Below, piece after piece: positions 1-9,845 of a DNA stretch of 32,419 nt; position 1 is the first letter of the stretch, and the number at the start of each line of letters is the position of its first letter. The position numbers and the translations under genes are program-made. The notes beneath the pieces were generated by a model. It saw only the letters and a program-made list of their open reading frames with translations. It made no database searches and had not been told where the DNA came from. Origin of the DNA: Candidatus Avoscillospira avistercoris (GTDB taxonomy: Bacteria > Bacillota > Clostridia > Oscillospirales > Oscillospiraceae); the NCBI GenBank assembly GCA_018716875.1, contig DVJJ01000053.1:1-32419 (forward strand), given 5' to 3'.

Positions 1-113
1 GGTATACGCAAAGCAAATATAATATTTTTAGTACCTTAAAGTACCATTGCTATGACGGTCTGTTGCAGCAGCCCGGTCGATTTGACGTAAAATATATGCC
101 CTAGGTACGCATA

Positions 114-142
114 TTGACACAAGAAATGCCATATGCTATACT
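114..142 (+). promoter_or_regulatory. Sigma-A/sigma70-type promoter of a putative ncRNA
   Basis: TTGACA (114-119), 17-nt spacer, TATACT (137-142). Confidence 0.75.
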
Positions 143-148
143 ATGGTT

Positions 149-290
149 GAAGGATTGGGAGACGCCAGTTGCGTTTCATGCTTTGCATGGAGATAATCAC
201 TGGAATAGCCACAAGCTATGTACCGAGAAACGTACCGTCGGCAACGAACCTGATACCAAAGGAGCCACCGCACAGGTGGCTCCTTTGTAT
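149..290 (+). ncRNA. Putative structured non-coding RNA, family not identified
   Basis: Near-consensus promoter immediately upstream, intrinsic terminator at 258-290, small internal hairpins (CATGC-TTT-GCATG at 177-189; ATAGC-CACAA-GCTAT), and no convincing ORF. The 67-aa ORF in the track starts inside the promoter. Confidence 0.55.
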
Positions 291-295
291 TTTTG
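258..295 (+). terminator. Intrinsic terminator of the putative ncRNA
   Basis: AAAGGAGCCACC-GCACA-GGTGGCTCCTTT followed by a T-rich tract. Confidence 0.8.
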
Positions 296-326
296 CGTTT
301 CATTTATTTTGTATTAATATAGCTTT

Positions 327-360
327 GCCCCGGATTCCCTAGAGAATCCGGGGCATTTTT
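327..360 (-). terminator. Probable bidirectional terminator downstream of metG
   Basis: GCCCCGGATTC-CCTAGA-GAATCCGGGGC, 11-bp perfect stem; T-run on + and A/T tract on the other side. Confidence 0.75.
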
Positions 361-376
361 ACATGATTTCACACTC

Positions 377-2362
377 TCAGCACAGCTTCGCACCGGCGGG
401 GATGGCGTCGCTGACCATAATCAGGTTCAGCTTTTCCTCGCCTTGCTCGGTGTGGACGGCGGAAAGCAGCATACCCTGACTTTCCTGGCCCATCATCTTT
501 CTGGGAGGCAGGTTGGTAATCGCCACCAGCGTTTTGCCAATGAGGTCCTCGGGCTTGTAATACATGGCAATACCGGAGAGAATCTGCCGGTCGGTACCGG
601 TGCCGTCATCCAGGGTGAACTTCAGCAGCTTATTGGACTTCTTCACCGGCTGGCAGTCCCTGACCTTGACGGCCCGCAGATCGCTCTTGCAGAAGGTGTC
701 AAAGTCCACATGCTCCTCGGCGTAAGGCTCAATCTCCAGGGCGGGCAGCGCGGCCTTGCGGGCAGCGGCTTCGGCCTCCTCCAGCTCCGTCAGGGCCTTG
801 TCCATATCCACACGGGGGAACAGGTTGGGGCCGTCAGTGACGGTGGCCGCGGCGGACAGCAGACCGTACTGGTTCAGGCTGTCCCAATCGTACCGGTCGG
901 CGCCGATGCGCTTCATAATCTCGGCGGAGGTGGCGGGCATAAAGGGCAGCAGCAGCGCACCGCAAATGCGGATGGTCTCCAGCAGGTTGTACAGCACGCG
1001 GGCCAGTCTCGGCTTGTTGGCCTCGTCGCGGGCCAGGACCCAGGGGGCATTCTCGTCAATATACTTGTTGGCGCGGGAAATGACGTTGAACACCTCAGAC
1101 AGCGCGTTCTGGAAGGCGTACTTCTCCATCTGGGCCTCGTAACGGTCCCGCAGACCGGATACCATTTCAATCAAGTTGGCATCCAAAGCGTCGTCGGCCA
1201 CCTGCTCAGCGGGCAGCATGCCGCCGAAATACTTCTGCGCCATGGCCACGGTACGGCTAACGATATTACCCAAGTCGTTAGCCAGGTCCGTGTTGATGGT
1301 CTGAATCAGCAGCTCATTGGAGAAATTGCCGTCGGAACCGAAGGGGAATGTCCGCAGCAGGAAGAACCGCAAGGCGTCCACGCCGAACATCTCGGCCAGA
1401 ATATAGGGGTCCACCACATTGCCTTTAGACTTGGACATCTTGCCGCCGTCCAGCAGGAGCCAGCCGTGGCCGAAGACCTTTTTGGGCAGAGGCATACCCA
1501 TGCTCATCAGCATGGCAGGCCAGATGATGGAGTGGAACCGGACAATTTCCTTGCCCACAAAGTGGACATCAGCGGGCCAGAACTTATCATAATCGTTGTA
1601 TTTGTCGTTGAACAGGCCCAGGGCGGTGGTGTAGTTGAACAGGGCGTCAATCCACACATAGACCACATGGCCGGGGTCGAAGTCCACGGGCACGCCCCAG
1701 GTGAAGGAGGTACGGGACACGCACAGGTCCTCCAGACCGGGCTTGATGAAGTTGTTCACCATCTCATGGACGCGGGACCGGGGCTCGAGAAAATCGGTGT
1801 TTTCCAGCAAGTCCTGAATCTTATCGGCGTACTTGGAAAGCCGGAAGAAGTAGGCTTCTTCCTCAGCGTCCTGGACCTCGCGGCCGCAGTCGGGGCACTT
1901 GCCATCCACCAGCTGGCTCTCGGTCCAGAAGGACTCACAGGGCTTGCAGTATTTACCGGTGTACTTGCCCTTGTAGATGTCGCCGTTTTCATACATTTTC
2001 TTAAAAATCTTCTGAATGGCGGCCACATGATAGTCGTCGGTGGTGCGGATAAACCGGTCATTGGATATGTTCATCAGCTTCCACAGGTCCAGCACGCCAC
2101 GGGGACCGGTGACAATATCATCGACAAACTGCTGGGGGGTCTTACCGGCCTCCCGCGCCTTGTCCTCGATTTTCTGGCCGTGCTCGTCGGTGCCGGTCAG
2201 GAACATGACGTCATAGCCCTGCATCCGCTTGTAGCGGGCCATGGTATCGGTGGCGACGGTGCAATAGGTGTGTCCGATGTGCAGACGGTCGGACGGATAA
2301 TAGATGGGCGTTGTAATGTAAAATTTGCCCTTGTTCGCTTCACTCACAGGTAATTCCTCCAC
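377..2362 (-). CDS. metG: Methionine--tRNA ligase with C-terminal tRNA-binding domain
   Basis: 661-aa ORF; FYITTPIYYPSDRLHIGHTYCTVATDTMARYKRMQG, KMSKSKGNVVDP signature, C-terminal EMAP/Trbp111-like domain. Confidence 0.97.
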   Translation of the reverse strand: MEELPVSEANKGKFYITTPIYYPSDRLHIGHTYCTVATDTMARYKRMQGYDVMFLTGTDEHGQKIEDKAREAGKTPQQFVDDIVTGPRGVLDLWKLMNISNDRFIRTTDDYHVAAIQKIFKKMYENGDIYKGKYTGKYCKPCESFWTESQLVDGKCPDCGREVQDAEEEAYFFRLSKYADKIQDLLENTDFLEPRSRVHEMVNNFIKPGLEDLCVSRTSFTWGVPVDFDPGHVVYVWIDALFNYTTALGLFNDKYNDYDKFWPADVHFVGKEIVRFHSIIWPAMLMSMGMPLPKKVFGHGWLLLDGGKMSKSKGNVVDPYILAEMFGVDALRFFLLRTFPFGSDGNFSNELLIQTINTDLANDLGNIVSRTVAMAQKYFGGMLPAEQVADDALDANLIEMVSGLRDRYEAQMEKYAFQNALSEVFNVISRANKYIDENAPWVLARDEANKPRLARVLYNLLETIRICGALLLPFMPATSAEIMKRIGADRYDWDSLNQYGLLSAAATVTDGPNLFPRVDMDKALTELEEAEAAARKAALPALEIEPYAEEHVDFDTFCKSDLRAVKVRDCQPVKKSNKLLKFTLDDGTGTDRQILSGIAMYYKPEDLIGKTLVAITNLPPRKMMGQESQGMLLSAVHTEQGEEKLNLIMVSDAIPAGAKLC

Positions 2363-2433
2363 AAAAAATCAGTTACCGTTAGTATACCAATCCATGCAAA
2401 AAATAGCAAGAAATCAAACGGATTTTTTCCCTT

Positions 2434-4449
2434 TTACGACGCCCGCACCGCCAGCTGCCGGGCCTGCAAGGCCGCCGACAGCAAAAACCGCCGGGTCTCG
2501 CCGGTGGTAAAGGTGACGGAGACAATGCCGCCCTGCCGGTCGGTGACGGTGCCGGGGCCGTAGATTAGATGGTGGACGGCCACACCGGCCTGGTACTGGC
2601 TGTCGTCGGGGGCAAACAGCTCCTCGGAAAAGGACGACGCCAAATCGGCGCTGCGGAACCGGAACACATCCAGCTCGTTTTTAGCCCGTGTCATGGCTAC
2701 ATAGAACAGACGCCGTTCTTCCTCCAAATCTGCTGCTGCCTGGGCCTCGGACTGGTTTTCCCTGGGCAGCCGGGGCAGCAGGCCGTCGGCCACATCCAGC
2801 AGAATCACCCGGTCATACTCCAGTCCCTTGCTGGAATGGATGGTGGACAGAATCAGACCCCGCTCTCCCCCACCCTGGCGGATAATCTCCCGCAGGACAG
2901 ACAGACGTTGGAGCAGCGCCGGAGCCGACGGCTCCGCCGAACCCAAGGACGCCAGAATATCCAGCTTTCCCGTGTCGGCCCCCCGCTGGGTCAAATAATC
3001 GCCATAGCCCATGGCATTCTGAATGCGGCGAATGGCCGTCTCTCCTTCATCGGTGGTCAAGGATTCCCAGTGGACCGCCAGATTGCGGCACTGGCGGCGC
3101 ATCCACTGGCTGCCCAAATTACTGTCAGCCAGATAGGATACGGGCAGCGTTCCGGTGCCCCGGCAGGCCCGCACCGCCGCTTCGGCGTTCTGCTTGGAGA
3201 TACCCGCGCCCAGTTTGAAATAAATCCGCAAAAAGGCGTCCCCGTCCTCCGGGTCCTGCGACAGATGGATGATATCGGTCACATCCCGCAAAATCCGGTG
3301 GGTGAAAAAGCCGCAATCCACCTGACGGCACCGATACGGCAGTCCTTGCCGTTCCAGCCGGTCAATAAGGGGCAAGGCGCTGTCGTTGTCCCGGTACAGC
3401 ACCGCCGTATCCGACGGCAATTCCGCCGCCAGCTCCAGCAGCGGCGCATACTGGCTGTCCCGGTCGGCCACGGTGATAGCCTTGAGAATGGCCCCGCCGT
3501 CCCGGACCGCCGCCATGTTCTTTTCCCGGCGGCTTTTGTTCTGGGCAATAAACCGGTTGGCTACCCGGACCAAATCCGGCAAGGACCGGTAATTCTGCTC
3601 CAAAAACAGGATTTTGGCCCCCGGATGGGTATCCTCAAAGTGGACCAGGGCCGACGGGTCGGCGGCCCGGAAGCCGTAAATGGATTGGTCCTCGTCGCCC
3701 ACTAAAAACAGGTTGCCTCCCGGTCCGGCCAGCAGGTCCAGAATGGCGTGCTGAATGCGGGAGGTGTCCTGGGCCTCGTCCACCAGGATATAGGGATACT
3801 GGGTACGAAATACCTCCAGCACCGCCGGATAGCGCTTGAGAATCTGAAAGGCATACACCAACTGGTCGTCGTAGTCCATGCGGCACTGTTCCCGCAAAAC
3901 CTGGTTGTACCGGCGGTACAGCGCGGGAAACTCCACACCCTCCAATTCCCCGTCGTCGAAGTCCTCCGGGTCGGTCATGGAATTTTTGATGTAGGTGATG
4001 GCGGTCTGCAATGCCTTGACGGTGTTTTCGTTGGCAAATTCCCCTGTCTGTTCCCGACACAGCTGCCCCAGCAGCGCCGCCTGGGGGCCTGGCTCCAGCA
4101 AAGAGAATGCCTGCCGCCCCAGCATCCGCTCATACTGGCGGATGACCGTATGGCACAGGCCGTTAATGGTACGGAATGCCAGCTGTGCCGCCAGTTCATC
4201 CCCGAACCGGGCGGCAAACCGTTCCCGCATGTCCTTGGAGGAAGCCACCGTATAGGTCATGGTCAAAATGTTGGACGGATGGACGCCATACACATAAATC
4301 AAACAGGCAATGCGCGTGACCAGCGCCGTGGTCTTGCCGCTGCCCGGTACGGCCAGCAGCAGCACCGGCCCCCGGTGGGTCTCCACGGCGGCGGCCTGCT
4401 GTTCGTTGAGGTCCGGCGCCAGCTGCGCCCGAAAGTCTGCAAAGGTCAT
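2434..4449 (-). CDS. UvrD/PcrA-like superfamily 1 ATP-dependent DNA helicase
   Basis: 671 aa; Walker A AVPGSGKTTALVTRI, DEAQDTSRIQ, GDEDQSIYGFRAAD, TIHSSKGLEYDRVILLD, VAMTRAKNEL motifs. Confidence 0.93.
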   Translation of the reverse strand: MTFADFRAQLAPDLNEQQAAAVETHRGPVLLLAVPGSGKTTALVTRIACLIYVYGVHPSNILTMTYTVASSKDMRERFAARFGDELAAQLAFRTINGLCHTVIRQYERMLGRQAFSLLEPGPQAALLGQLCREQTGEFANENTVKALQTAITYIKNSMTDPEDFDDGELEGVEFPALYRRYNQVLREQCRMDYDDQLVYAFQILKRYPAVLEVFRTQYPYILVDEAQDTSRIQHAILDLLAGPGGNLFLVGDEDQSIYGFRAADPSALVHFEDTHPGAKILFLEQNYRSLPDLVRVANRFIAQNKSRREKNMAAVRDGGAILKAITVADRDSQYAPLLELAAELPSDTAVLYRDNDSALPLIDRLERQGLPYRCRQVDCGFFTHRILRDVTDIIHLSQDPEDGDAFLRIYFKLGAGISKQNAEAAVRACRGTGTLPVSYLADSNLGSQWMRRQCRNLAVHWESLTTDEGETAIRRIQNAMGYGDYLTQRGADTGKLDILASLGSAEPSAPALLQRLSVLREIIRQGGGERGLILSTIHSSKGLEYDRVILLDVADGLLPRLPRENQSEAQAAADLEEERRLFYVAMTRAKNELDVFRFRSADLASSFSEELFAPDDSQYQAGVAVHHLIYGPGTVTDRQGGIVSVTFTTGETRRFLLSAALQARQLAVRAS

Positions 4450-4609
4450 AGTCTGCTCCTTTGGTCGCTTTTACAGGATTCTTTTTATTATACTGCGGTT
4501 TTCCTCCCCGGGCAAGCGGCAGCGCTTGACAGGGCCATATTTTTTCGATACCATAAATGGGCTACTGTCAATGTAATACATTGGTGTAAAAAAGGAGAAA
4601 ACACAAAAG

Positions 4610-5965
4610 ATGAAACGAGAAAACTTTCAATCCCGGCTGGGATTTCTGCTGGTCAGTGCCGGATGTGCCATCGGCATCGGCAACGTGTGGAAATTCCCCT
4701 ATGTGACCGGCGCCAACGGCGGCGGCGTCTTTGTACTGTTCTACTTGCTGTTTCTGGTCATCATGGGTGTCCCGGTGCTGACCATGGAGCTGGCCGTAGG
4801 CCGGGCCAGCCGCAAAAGCGCCGTTCAGGGCTACAAGGCGTTGGAGCCCAAGGGCAGCAAATGGCACATCCACGGCTGGGTGTGCGTCCTGGGCTGCCTG
4901 ATTCTGATGATGTACTATACCACTGTGGCCGGATGGATGCTGGGATACTTCCTCAAGTTTTTGACAGGGCAGTTCACCGCTTCCATGGACACCGCCGCTG
5001 TGGACGGCGTGTTCAATGCCATGCTGGGCAATCCCTCGGAGATGGTTCTTTACATGGCCATCATTGTAGTGACTGGGTTTATCGTCTGCTCCTTCGGCAT
5101 TCAGAAGGGATTGGAGCGGATTTCCAAGTGGATGATGCTGGCCCTGCTGGCGCTGATCGTTATTCTGGCCGTCAACTCCATTCTGCTGGACGACACCGGC
5201 GAGGGCCTGAAGTTCTATCTGCTGCCCGACTTTGACCGGGCTATGGAGGTCGGTCTGGGCAATGTCATCACCGCCGCCATGAATCAGGCGTTTTTCACCC
5301 TGAGCCTGGGCATTGCCGCCATTGAGATTTTCGGCAGCTTTATGAGCCGGGAGCACAGCCTCACTGGCGAGGCCGTCCGCATCTGCGTACTGGATACCTT
5401 TGTTGCCATTATGTCCGGTCTGATCATTTTCCCCGCCTGCTTTGCCTTCAACGTCAAGCCGGACAGCGGTCCTCCCCTGATTTTTCAGACGTTGCCCAAT
5501 GTGTTCCTGAACATGACCGGCGGCCGTGTTTGGGGTGCGCTGTTCTTCCTCTTTATGACCTTTGCCAGCTTTACCACCATCATTGCGGTCTTTGAAAATC
5601 TCCTGTCCAGCGCCATTGACAACTTTGGATGGAGCCGCAAAAAGGCCGTGACCATTCATCTGGTGGCCGTTTTTCTGCTGAGTCTGCCCTGTACCTTGGG
5701 CTATAACATCTGGAGCAGCATTCAACCGTTCGGCATGGCCGATATCCAAACGTTTGAGGACTTTGTGGTCAGCAATCTGCTGCTGCCCCTGGGTTCCCTG
5801 GTGTATCTGCTGTTCTGCGTCAGTAAATTGGGCTGGGGCTTTGACAAGTATCTGGCCGAATGTAATACCGGCACGGGGTTGAAAATGTCCCGGTGCTTCA
5901 AGCTCTATTTCCAATTCATCCTGCCCATTCTGGTACTGGTAATTCTGGTTCAGGGCTTAATCTGA
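4610..5965 (+). CDS. Sodium-dependent transporter, neurotransmitter:sodium symporter (NSS/SNF) family
   Basis: 451 aa; RLGFLLVSAGCAIGIGNVWKFPYVTGANGGG N-terminal signature; multiple TM segments. Confidence 0.95.
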   Translation: MKRENFQSRLGFLLVSAGCAIGIGNVWKFPYVTGANGGGVFVLFYLLFLVIMGVPVLTMELAVGRASRKSAVQGYKALEPKGSKWHIHGWVCVLGCLILMMYYTTVAGWMLGYFLKFLTGQFTASMDTAAVDGVFNAMLGNPSEMVLYMAIIVVTGFIVCSFGIQKGLERISKWMMLALLALIVILAVNSILLDDTGEGLKFYLLPDFDRAMEVGLGNVITAAMNQAFFTLSLGIAAIEIFGSFMSREHSLTGEAVRICVLDTFVAIMSGLIIFPACFAFNVKPDSGPPLIFQTLPNVFLNMTGGRVWGALFFLFMTFASFTTIIAVFENLLSSAIDNFGWSRKKAVTIHLVAVFLLSLPCTLGYNIWSSIQPFGMADIQTFEDFVVSNLLLPLGSLVYLLFCVSKLGWGFDKYLAECNTGTGLKMSRCFKLYFQFILPILVLVILVQGLI

Positions 5966-5971
5966 ACATAG

Positions 5972-6008
5972 AAAAATCGCCTCTGACTTCTGTCGGAGGC
6001 GATTTTTT
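5972..6008 (+). terminator. Bidirectional intrinsic terminator between the NSS transporter and pyk
   Basis: AAAAATCGCCTC...GAGGCGATTTTTT inverted repeat between convergent genes. Confidence 0.8.
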
Positions 6009-6028
6009 ATGCAGTTGGAATGGGATAC

Positions 6029-7459
6029 TCAGCGTCTTTCGCCGACCACTTCCACCTTCAGCAGGTTGGTGGAGCCCGGAGTATCCACGGGGACACCGGC
6101 GGCGATAACCACCAGATCGCCGTTGGTTACCATGTCGATCTGCTTGGCGCAGTCGATGGCGTGGCGCATCAGATCGTCGGAGTTCTTCTGGGGCTGAGCC
6201 AGCACCGGGAACACGCCCCAGTTCATACCCATCTGATGGTATGTCTTCTCCACATGGGTAGCGGCCACAATGGGCATAAAGGGACGGAACTTGGACATCC
6301 GATGGGCCGTGTGGCCGTACTTGGTCACCACAATGATGGCCTTGGCATGGACGTCCATCGCCATGGTGCAGGCAGCGTCACAGACGGCATTGGTCTTGTC
6401 GGCCAACTCCAGGTCAAAGCGGATCTTGCGGTTGGCCAGCATGTCAAAGGCGTCCTTCTCGGCCTGGGTGGCAATCTTGGCCATGACCTGGACAGCCTCC
6501 ACGGGATACTTGCCGGCAGCGGTCTCGCCGGACAGCATAACGGCACTGGTGCCGTCGAACACGGCGTTTGCCACGTCGGTGATCTCGGCACGGGTGGGGC
6601 TGGCGCTGGTCATCATGGAATCCAGCATTTGGGTGGCGGTAATAACAATCTTACCGGCCTGGTTGCAGCGGCGGATAAAGCGCTTCTGGAGGCCGGGCAG
6701 GCGCTCAAACTCGATTTCCACGCCCATGTCGCCGCGGGCCACCATGATACCGTCGGACTCCCGGAGAATCTCGTTGAAGTTCTCCACGCCCTCGATGTTC
6801 TCAATCTTGGAGATAATCTTGATATCGTGACCGCCATGGTAGTCCAGGAACTTCCGCAGCGAAATGACATCCTCCTTGTTGCGGGTAAAGGATGCGGCGA
6901 TGTAGTCCACGTCCTGCTGAATGCCAAACAGGATGTCGTTCTTGTCCTGCTCGCTCAGATAGGGCAGGGACAGGCGGGAATGGGGGATGTTGATGGACTT
7001 ACGGTTCCGGACAATACCGCCGTGGACCACCACGCAGTGGACCTCGGACTCGGTGCAGTGATCAACCCGCAGTTCCAGCTTGCCGTCATCGATGAGGATG
7101 CGCTCGCCGCCCTTGAGGTCCTTGGGCAGATCCCGGTAGGTGATGGACGCCCGCTCAGAGGTGCCTTCCACGTCCTCAATGGTCAGGACGAAGGGCTTTC
7201 CGTCCTCCAGGGTGGCCCGGCCGTCCACAAACTCCCTGAGACGGATTTCGGGACCCTTGGTATCCAACATCATGGCCAGGGGCACATTCAGCCGCTCCCG
7301 GACCGTGCGGATCAGCTGAATGCGGCCGCCGTGCTCTTCATAATCACCGTGGGAGAAATTGAGGCGGGCGACGTTCATGCCGCTGCGCACCATCTTCTCG
7401 AGGGTCTCCTCATTGCTGCAGGCAGGGCCCATGGTGCAGATAATTTTCGTTCTACGCAT
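6029..7459 (-). CDS. pyk: Pyruvate kinase
   Basis: MRRTKIICTMGPACSNEETLEKMVRSGMNVARLNFSHG; MVARGDMGVEI motif. The ORF extends to 7492, but the ATG at 7459 matches the family N-terminus. Confidence 0.96.
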   Translation of the reverse strand: MRRTKIICTMGPACSNEETLEKMVRSGMNVARLNFSHGDYEEHGGRIQLIRTVRERLNVPLAMMLDTKGPEIRLREFVDGRATLEDGKPFVLTIEDVEGTSERASITYRDLPKDLKGGERILIDDGKLELRVDHCTESEVHCVVVHGGIVRNRKSINIPHSRLSLPYLSEQDKNDILFGIQQDVDYIAASFTRNKEDVISLRKFLDYHGGHDIKIISKIENIEGVENFNEILRESDGIMVARGDMGVEIEFERLPGLQKRFIRRCNQAGKIVITATQMLDSMMTSASPTRAEITDVANAVFDGTSAVMLSGETAAGKYPVEAVQVMAKIATQAEKDAFDMLANRKIRFDLELADKTNAVCDAACTMAMDVHAKAIIVVTKYGHTAHRMSKFRPFMPIVAATHVEKTYHQMGMNWGVFPVLAQPQKNSDDLMRHAIDCAKQIDMVTNGDLVVIAAGVPVDTPGSTNLLKVEVVGERR

Positions 7460-7663
7460 ACGTTCGAATATCCTTTCCAAACACAATTTCAAATTTTAGA
7501 TCAATATTCCACTTGTATATCATAACAGATATCACAGAAAAATTCTGCACAAATTGAAAAAAAGTTTATAAAATTTTTGTATGGAGTTCTAATAAAACTG
7601 TTGTATGCACGGTGGTCATTCGCCCTGTTTTTGTCCTTTTATTATGGACACTTGTCTACTTTT

Positions 7664-8371
7664 TCAATCACCCTCCACCATTCGGTAGCCCACGCCTATC
7701 TCGGTGAAAATAAACTGGGGTTTGCCGGGATTTTCCTCAATTTTCCGGCGGATATTGGCCATGTTCACCCGGAGAATCTGGTTGTCGCTGCTGCCGTTGG
7801 GTCCCCATACGGCTTTCAGCAGCATATCGTAGGTGAGCACCCGCCCGGCGTGCTTGGCCAGCAGGGCCACAATGCGGAATTCATTCTGGGTCAGCTTGGC
7901 GTCCCGCCCATCTACATAGACATGGTGCTTGTCGAAGTCCACCACCAGGGGCCCGGCGGTGAATTTGCCCGTCTGGGCCATCGCTCCCTCCAAACTGCTG
8001 CTGCGGGCATGGCGCAGAGCCGTCCGCACCCGGGCCAGCAGCTCACTGGTGCCGAAGGGTTTCGTCACATAGTCGTCGGCGCCCATATCCAGCGCCTCCA
8101 CCTTATCATATTCCCGGGTCCGGGCCGACACCACAATAATGGGCATCTGCGACCACTGGCGGATATTGCGGATAATCTCCTTACCGTCCATATCCGGCAG
8201 ACCCAGGTCCAGCAGAATCACATCCGGGCAATGGGATGACGCCATCATCAGACCGTCGGCGCCGCTGACAGAGCGCAGCACCGTATAGTCGTTGGCGGAA
8301 AGAATGGTACTCATAAAGCTGGCAATGTTGGGCTCGTCCTCAATAATCAGAATCTTTGGTTTCACTGTCAT
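7664..8371 (-). CDS. OmpR/PhoB-family response regulator, KdpE-like
   Basis: 235 aa; ILIIEDEPNIASFM receiver start, LLDLGLPDMDG phosphoacceptor region, winged-helix C-terminus; overlaps the start of the kinase gene. Confidence 0.93.
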   Translation of the reverse strand: MTVKPKILIIEDEPNIASFMSTILSANDYTVLRSVSGADGLMMASSHCPDVILLDLGLPDMDGKEIIRNIRQWSQMPIIVVSARTREYDKVEALDMGADDYVTKPFGTSELLARVRTALRHARSSSLEGAMAQTGKFTAGPLVVDFDKHHVYVDGRDAKLTQNEFRIVALLAKHAGRVLTYDMLLKAVWGPNGSSDNQILRVNMANIRRKIEENPGKPQFIFTEIGVGYRMVEGD

Positions 8372-9492
8372 ACGGTTTCGTCCTCCAAGGGTAGGGTAAA
8401 CTCCACCGCCGCGCCGCCCTTGGGGCGGTTATAGGCGGTCATTCGGCCTCCATGGGCCCGGATGATGGTATTGCAAACGCTCAGGCCAATGCCCAGGCTG
8501 CGGCGGCTGTCGCTGCGTTCCCGGTCGTCATGGGGAATCGACTGTTCAAAGAGCCGGTCCAGAATGGCCGGCTCCATGCCGCAGCCGTCATCCTCCACCC
8601 GGAACACCGCCAATTCTCCCCGGCGTTCCAGAATCAAGTCAATGTGGGTGGCATTTTTGCCATGTAAAATTGCATTTTCCAACAGGTTAATCAATACCTG
8701 TTCAATGAGCATGGCGTCCATGGCCACCATCAGCAACTCGTCCGGTACAGAAACGGTCACATCCTGCTGAGGAAACCGTTTATGAAGCCGGTCCACGGCG
8801 GCGCTGACCACCTCTTCGGCCACCTCCACCTGCTTTTGCAGCCGGGCCTCGCTGGTACCATCATCCATTCGGGTTACCGACAGGAGATTTTCCACCATGC
8901 GGATCAGCCATTGGGCATCCTCACCGATTTCCCTGGCCAGCTGCCGCCGTTCTGGCTCTGTCAGCCGTCCGTCATCGTCGGCCAGGGCCGAACTGGCACC
9001 CAGAATGGAGGTCAGCGGCGTCCGCAGATCGTGGGATACCGCCCGCAGCAAATTGCTGCGGGTTTTTTCCCGCTCCGCCTCCACCCGGAGGCTGCCCTGG
9101 CGCTTGATCTGGGTGGTCATGGCGCTGGTAGCCACGGACACAGCCAGCATACAGAGAATGGTCAGCGGATAGCCGGAAATGGTGAAATTAAAGGCGAAAT
9201 ACGGAAAGGTAAAAAAATAGTTGACGGCCAGCACACACAGACAAGAGGCGGCGATGCCGTAGAAAAACCCCGTTGTAAACCGGGAAATCAGGAACACAGC
9301 CAGCAGGTACAACTCCGCCACATAGTGGCCCTTGGGGTCCATCTGCCACAGAGCCAGACACAGCAGAGACACCCCCAGCAAAATGCCCATCGTCACCGCC
9401 GTGTCCCGCCGGGACAGATAGAGCCGCTGCACCAGTGTGCGCCATTTGCCGGTCTGCATGGGGTTCACCGCCTTTCTAAAAAGTGGAATCAT
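8368..9492 (-). CDS. Sensor histidine kinase with KdpD-type (DUF4118-like) transmembrane region, lacking the KdpD N-terminal domains
   Basis: 374 aa; YLLAVFLISRFTTGFFYGIAASCLCVLAVNYFFTFPYFAF membrane region, AVSHDLRTPLTSILGASSAL H-box, HATPase motifs. Confidence 0.9.
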   Translation of the reverse strand: MIPLFRKAVNPMQTGKWRTLVQRLYLSRRDTAVTMGILLGVSLLCLALWQMDPKGHYVAELYLLAVFLISRFTTGFFYGIAASCLCVLAVNYFFTFPYFAFNFTISGYPLTILCMLAVSVATSAMTTQIKRQGSLRVEAEREKTRSNLLRAVSHDLRTPLTSILGASSALADDDGRLTEPERRQLAREIGEDAQWLIRMVENLLSVTRMDDGTSEARLQKQVEVAEEVVSAAVDRLHKRFPQQDVTVSVPDELLMVAMDAMLIEQVLINLLENAILHGKNATHIDLILERRGELAVFRVEDDGCGMEPAILDRLFEQSIPHDDRERSDSRRSLGIGLSVCNTIIRAHGGRMTAYNRPKGGAAVEFTLPLEDETV

Positions 9493-9612
9493 TATATCAG
9501 ATTTTTGGCGGAAAAAACAGAGGTTTTGCCCGTTAAGAAGTTGTTAATGCACTGTATAATGGCTCTGTACATTGGATTGTAACCTTGTCTCGCCGTTGAA
9601 CGTGGATATGGA

Positions 9613-9820
9613 AAAGGCCGCTGTACCCACCTGGTCGGGTGGGTACGGCGGCCTTGGGGCTGACGCCCCGGAGATTGCGCCATCTGCGGATGGCGCTTTA
9701 GAACGATTTGGGAATTTCGCGTCGTGCGCGGCGCGGGTATTTCGCCCGCTGCAGCGGGCGACCGGGGGCGCTGCCCCCTGGACCCCTGCGATTTTTTGAA
9801 AAAAATCGAGTAAAACTTTT
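9613..9820 (+). repeat. Dispersed multi-hairpin repeat, copy A (long form)
   Basis: Consecutive hairpins including GGGGC-TGAC-GCCCC, GCGCCATC-TGCG-GATGGCGC, CGCCCGC-TGCA-GCGGGCG, GGGGGC-GCT-GCCCCC, CGATTTTTTGAAAAAAATCG, then GAGTAAAACTTTT; matches copies B, B', C and D. Confidence 0.85.
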
Positions 9821-9845
9821 GATTCTCCAGTACTCCGTGCTCCTT

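Noticed and set aside
114-317. 67-aa + strand ORF before metG
   Set aside because: It begins at the -35 hexamer, runs over the -10 and through the terminator; the promoter/ncRNA interpretation explains the region better.
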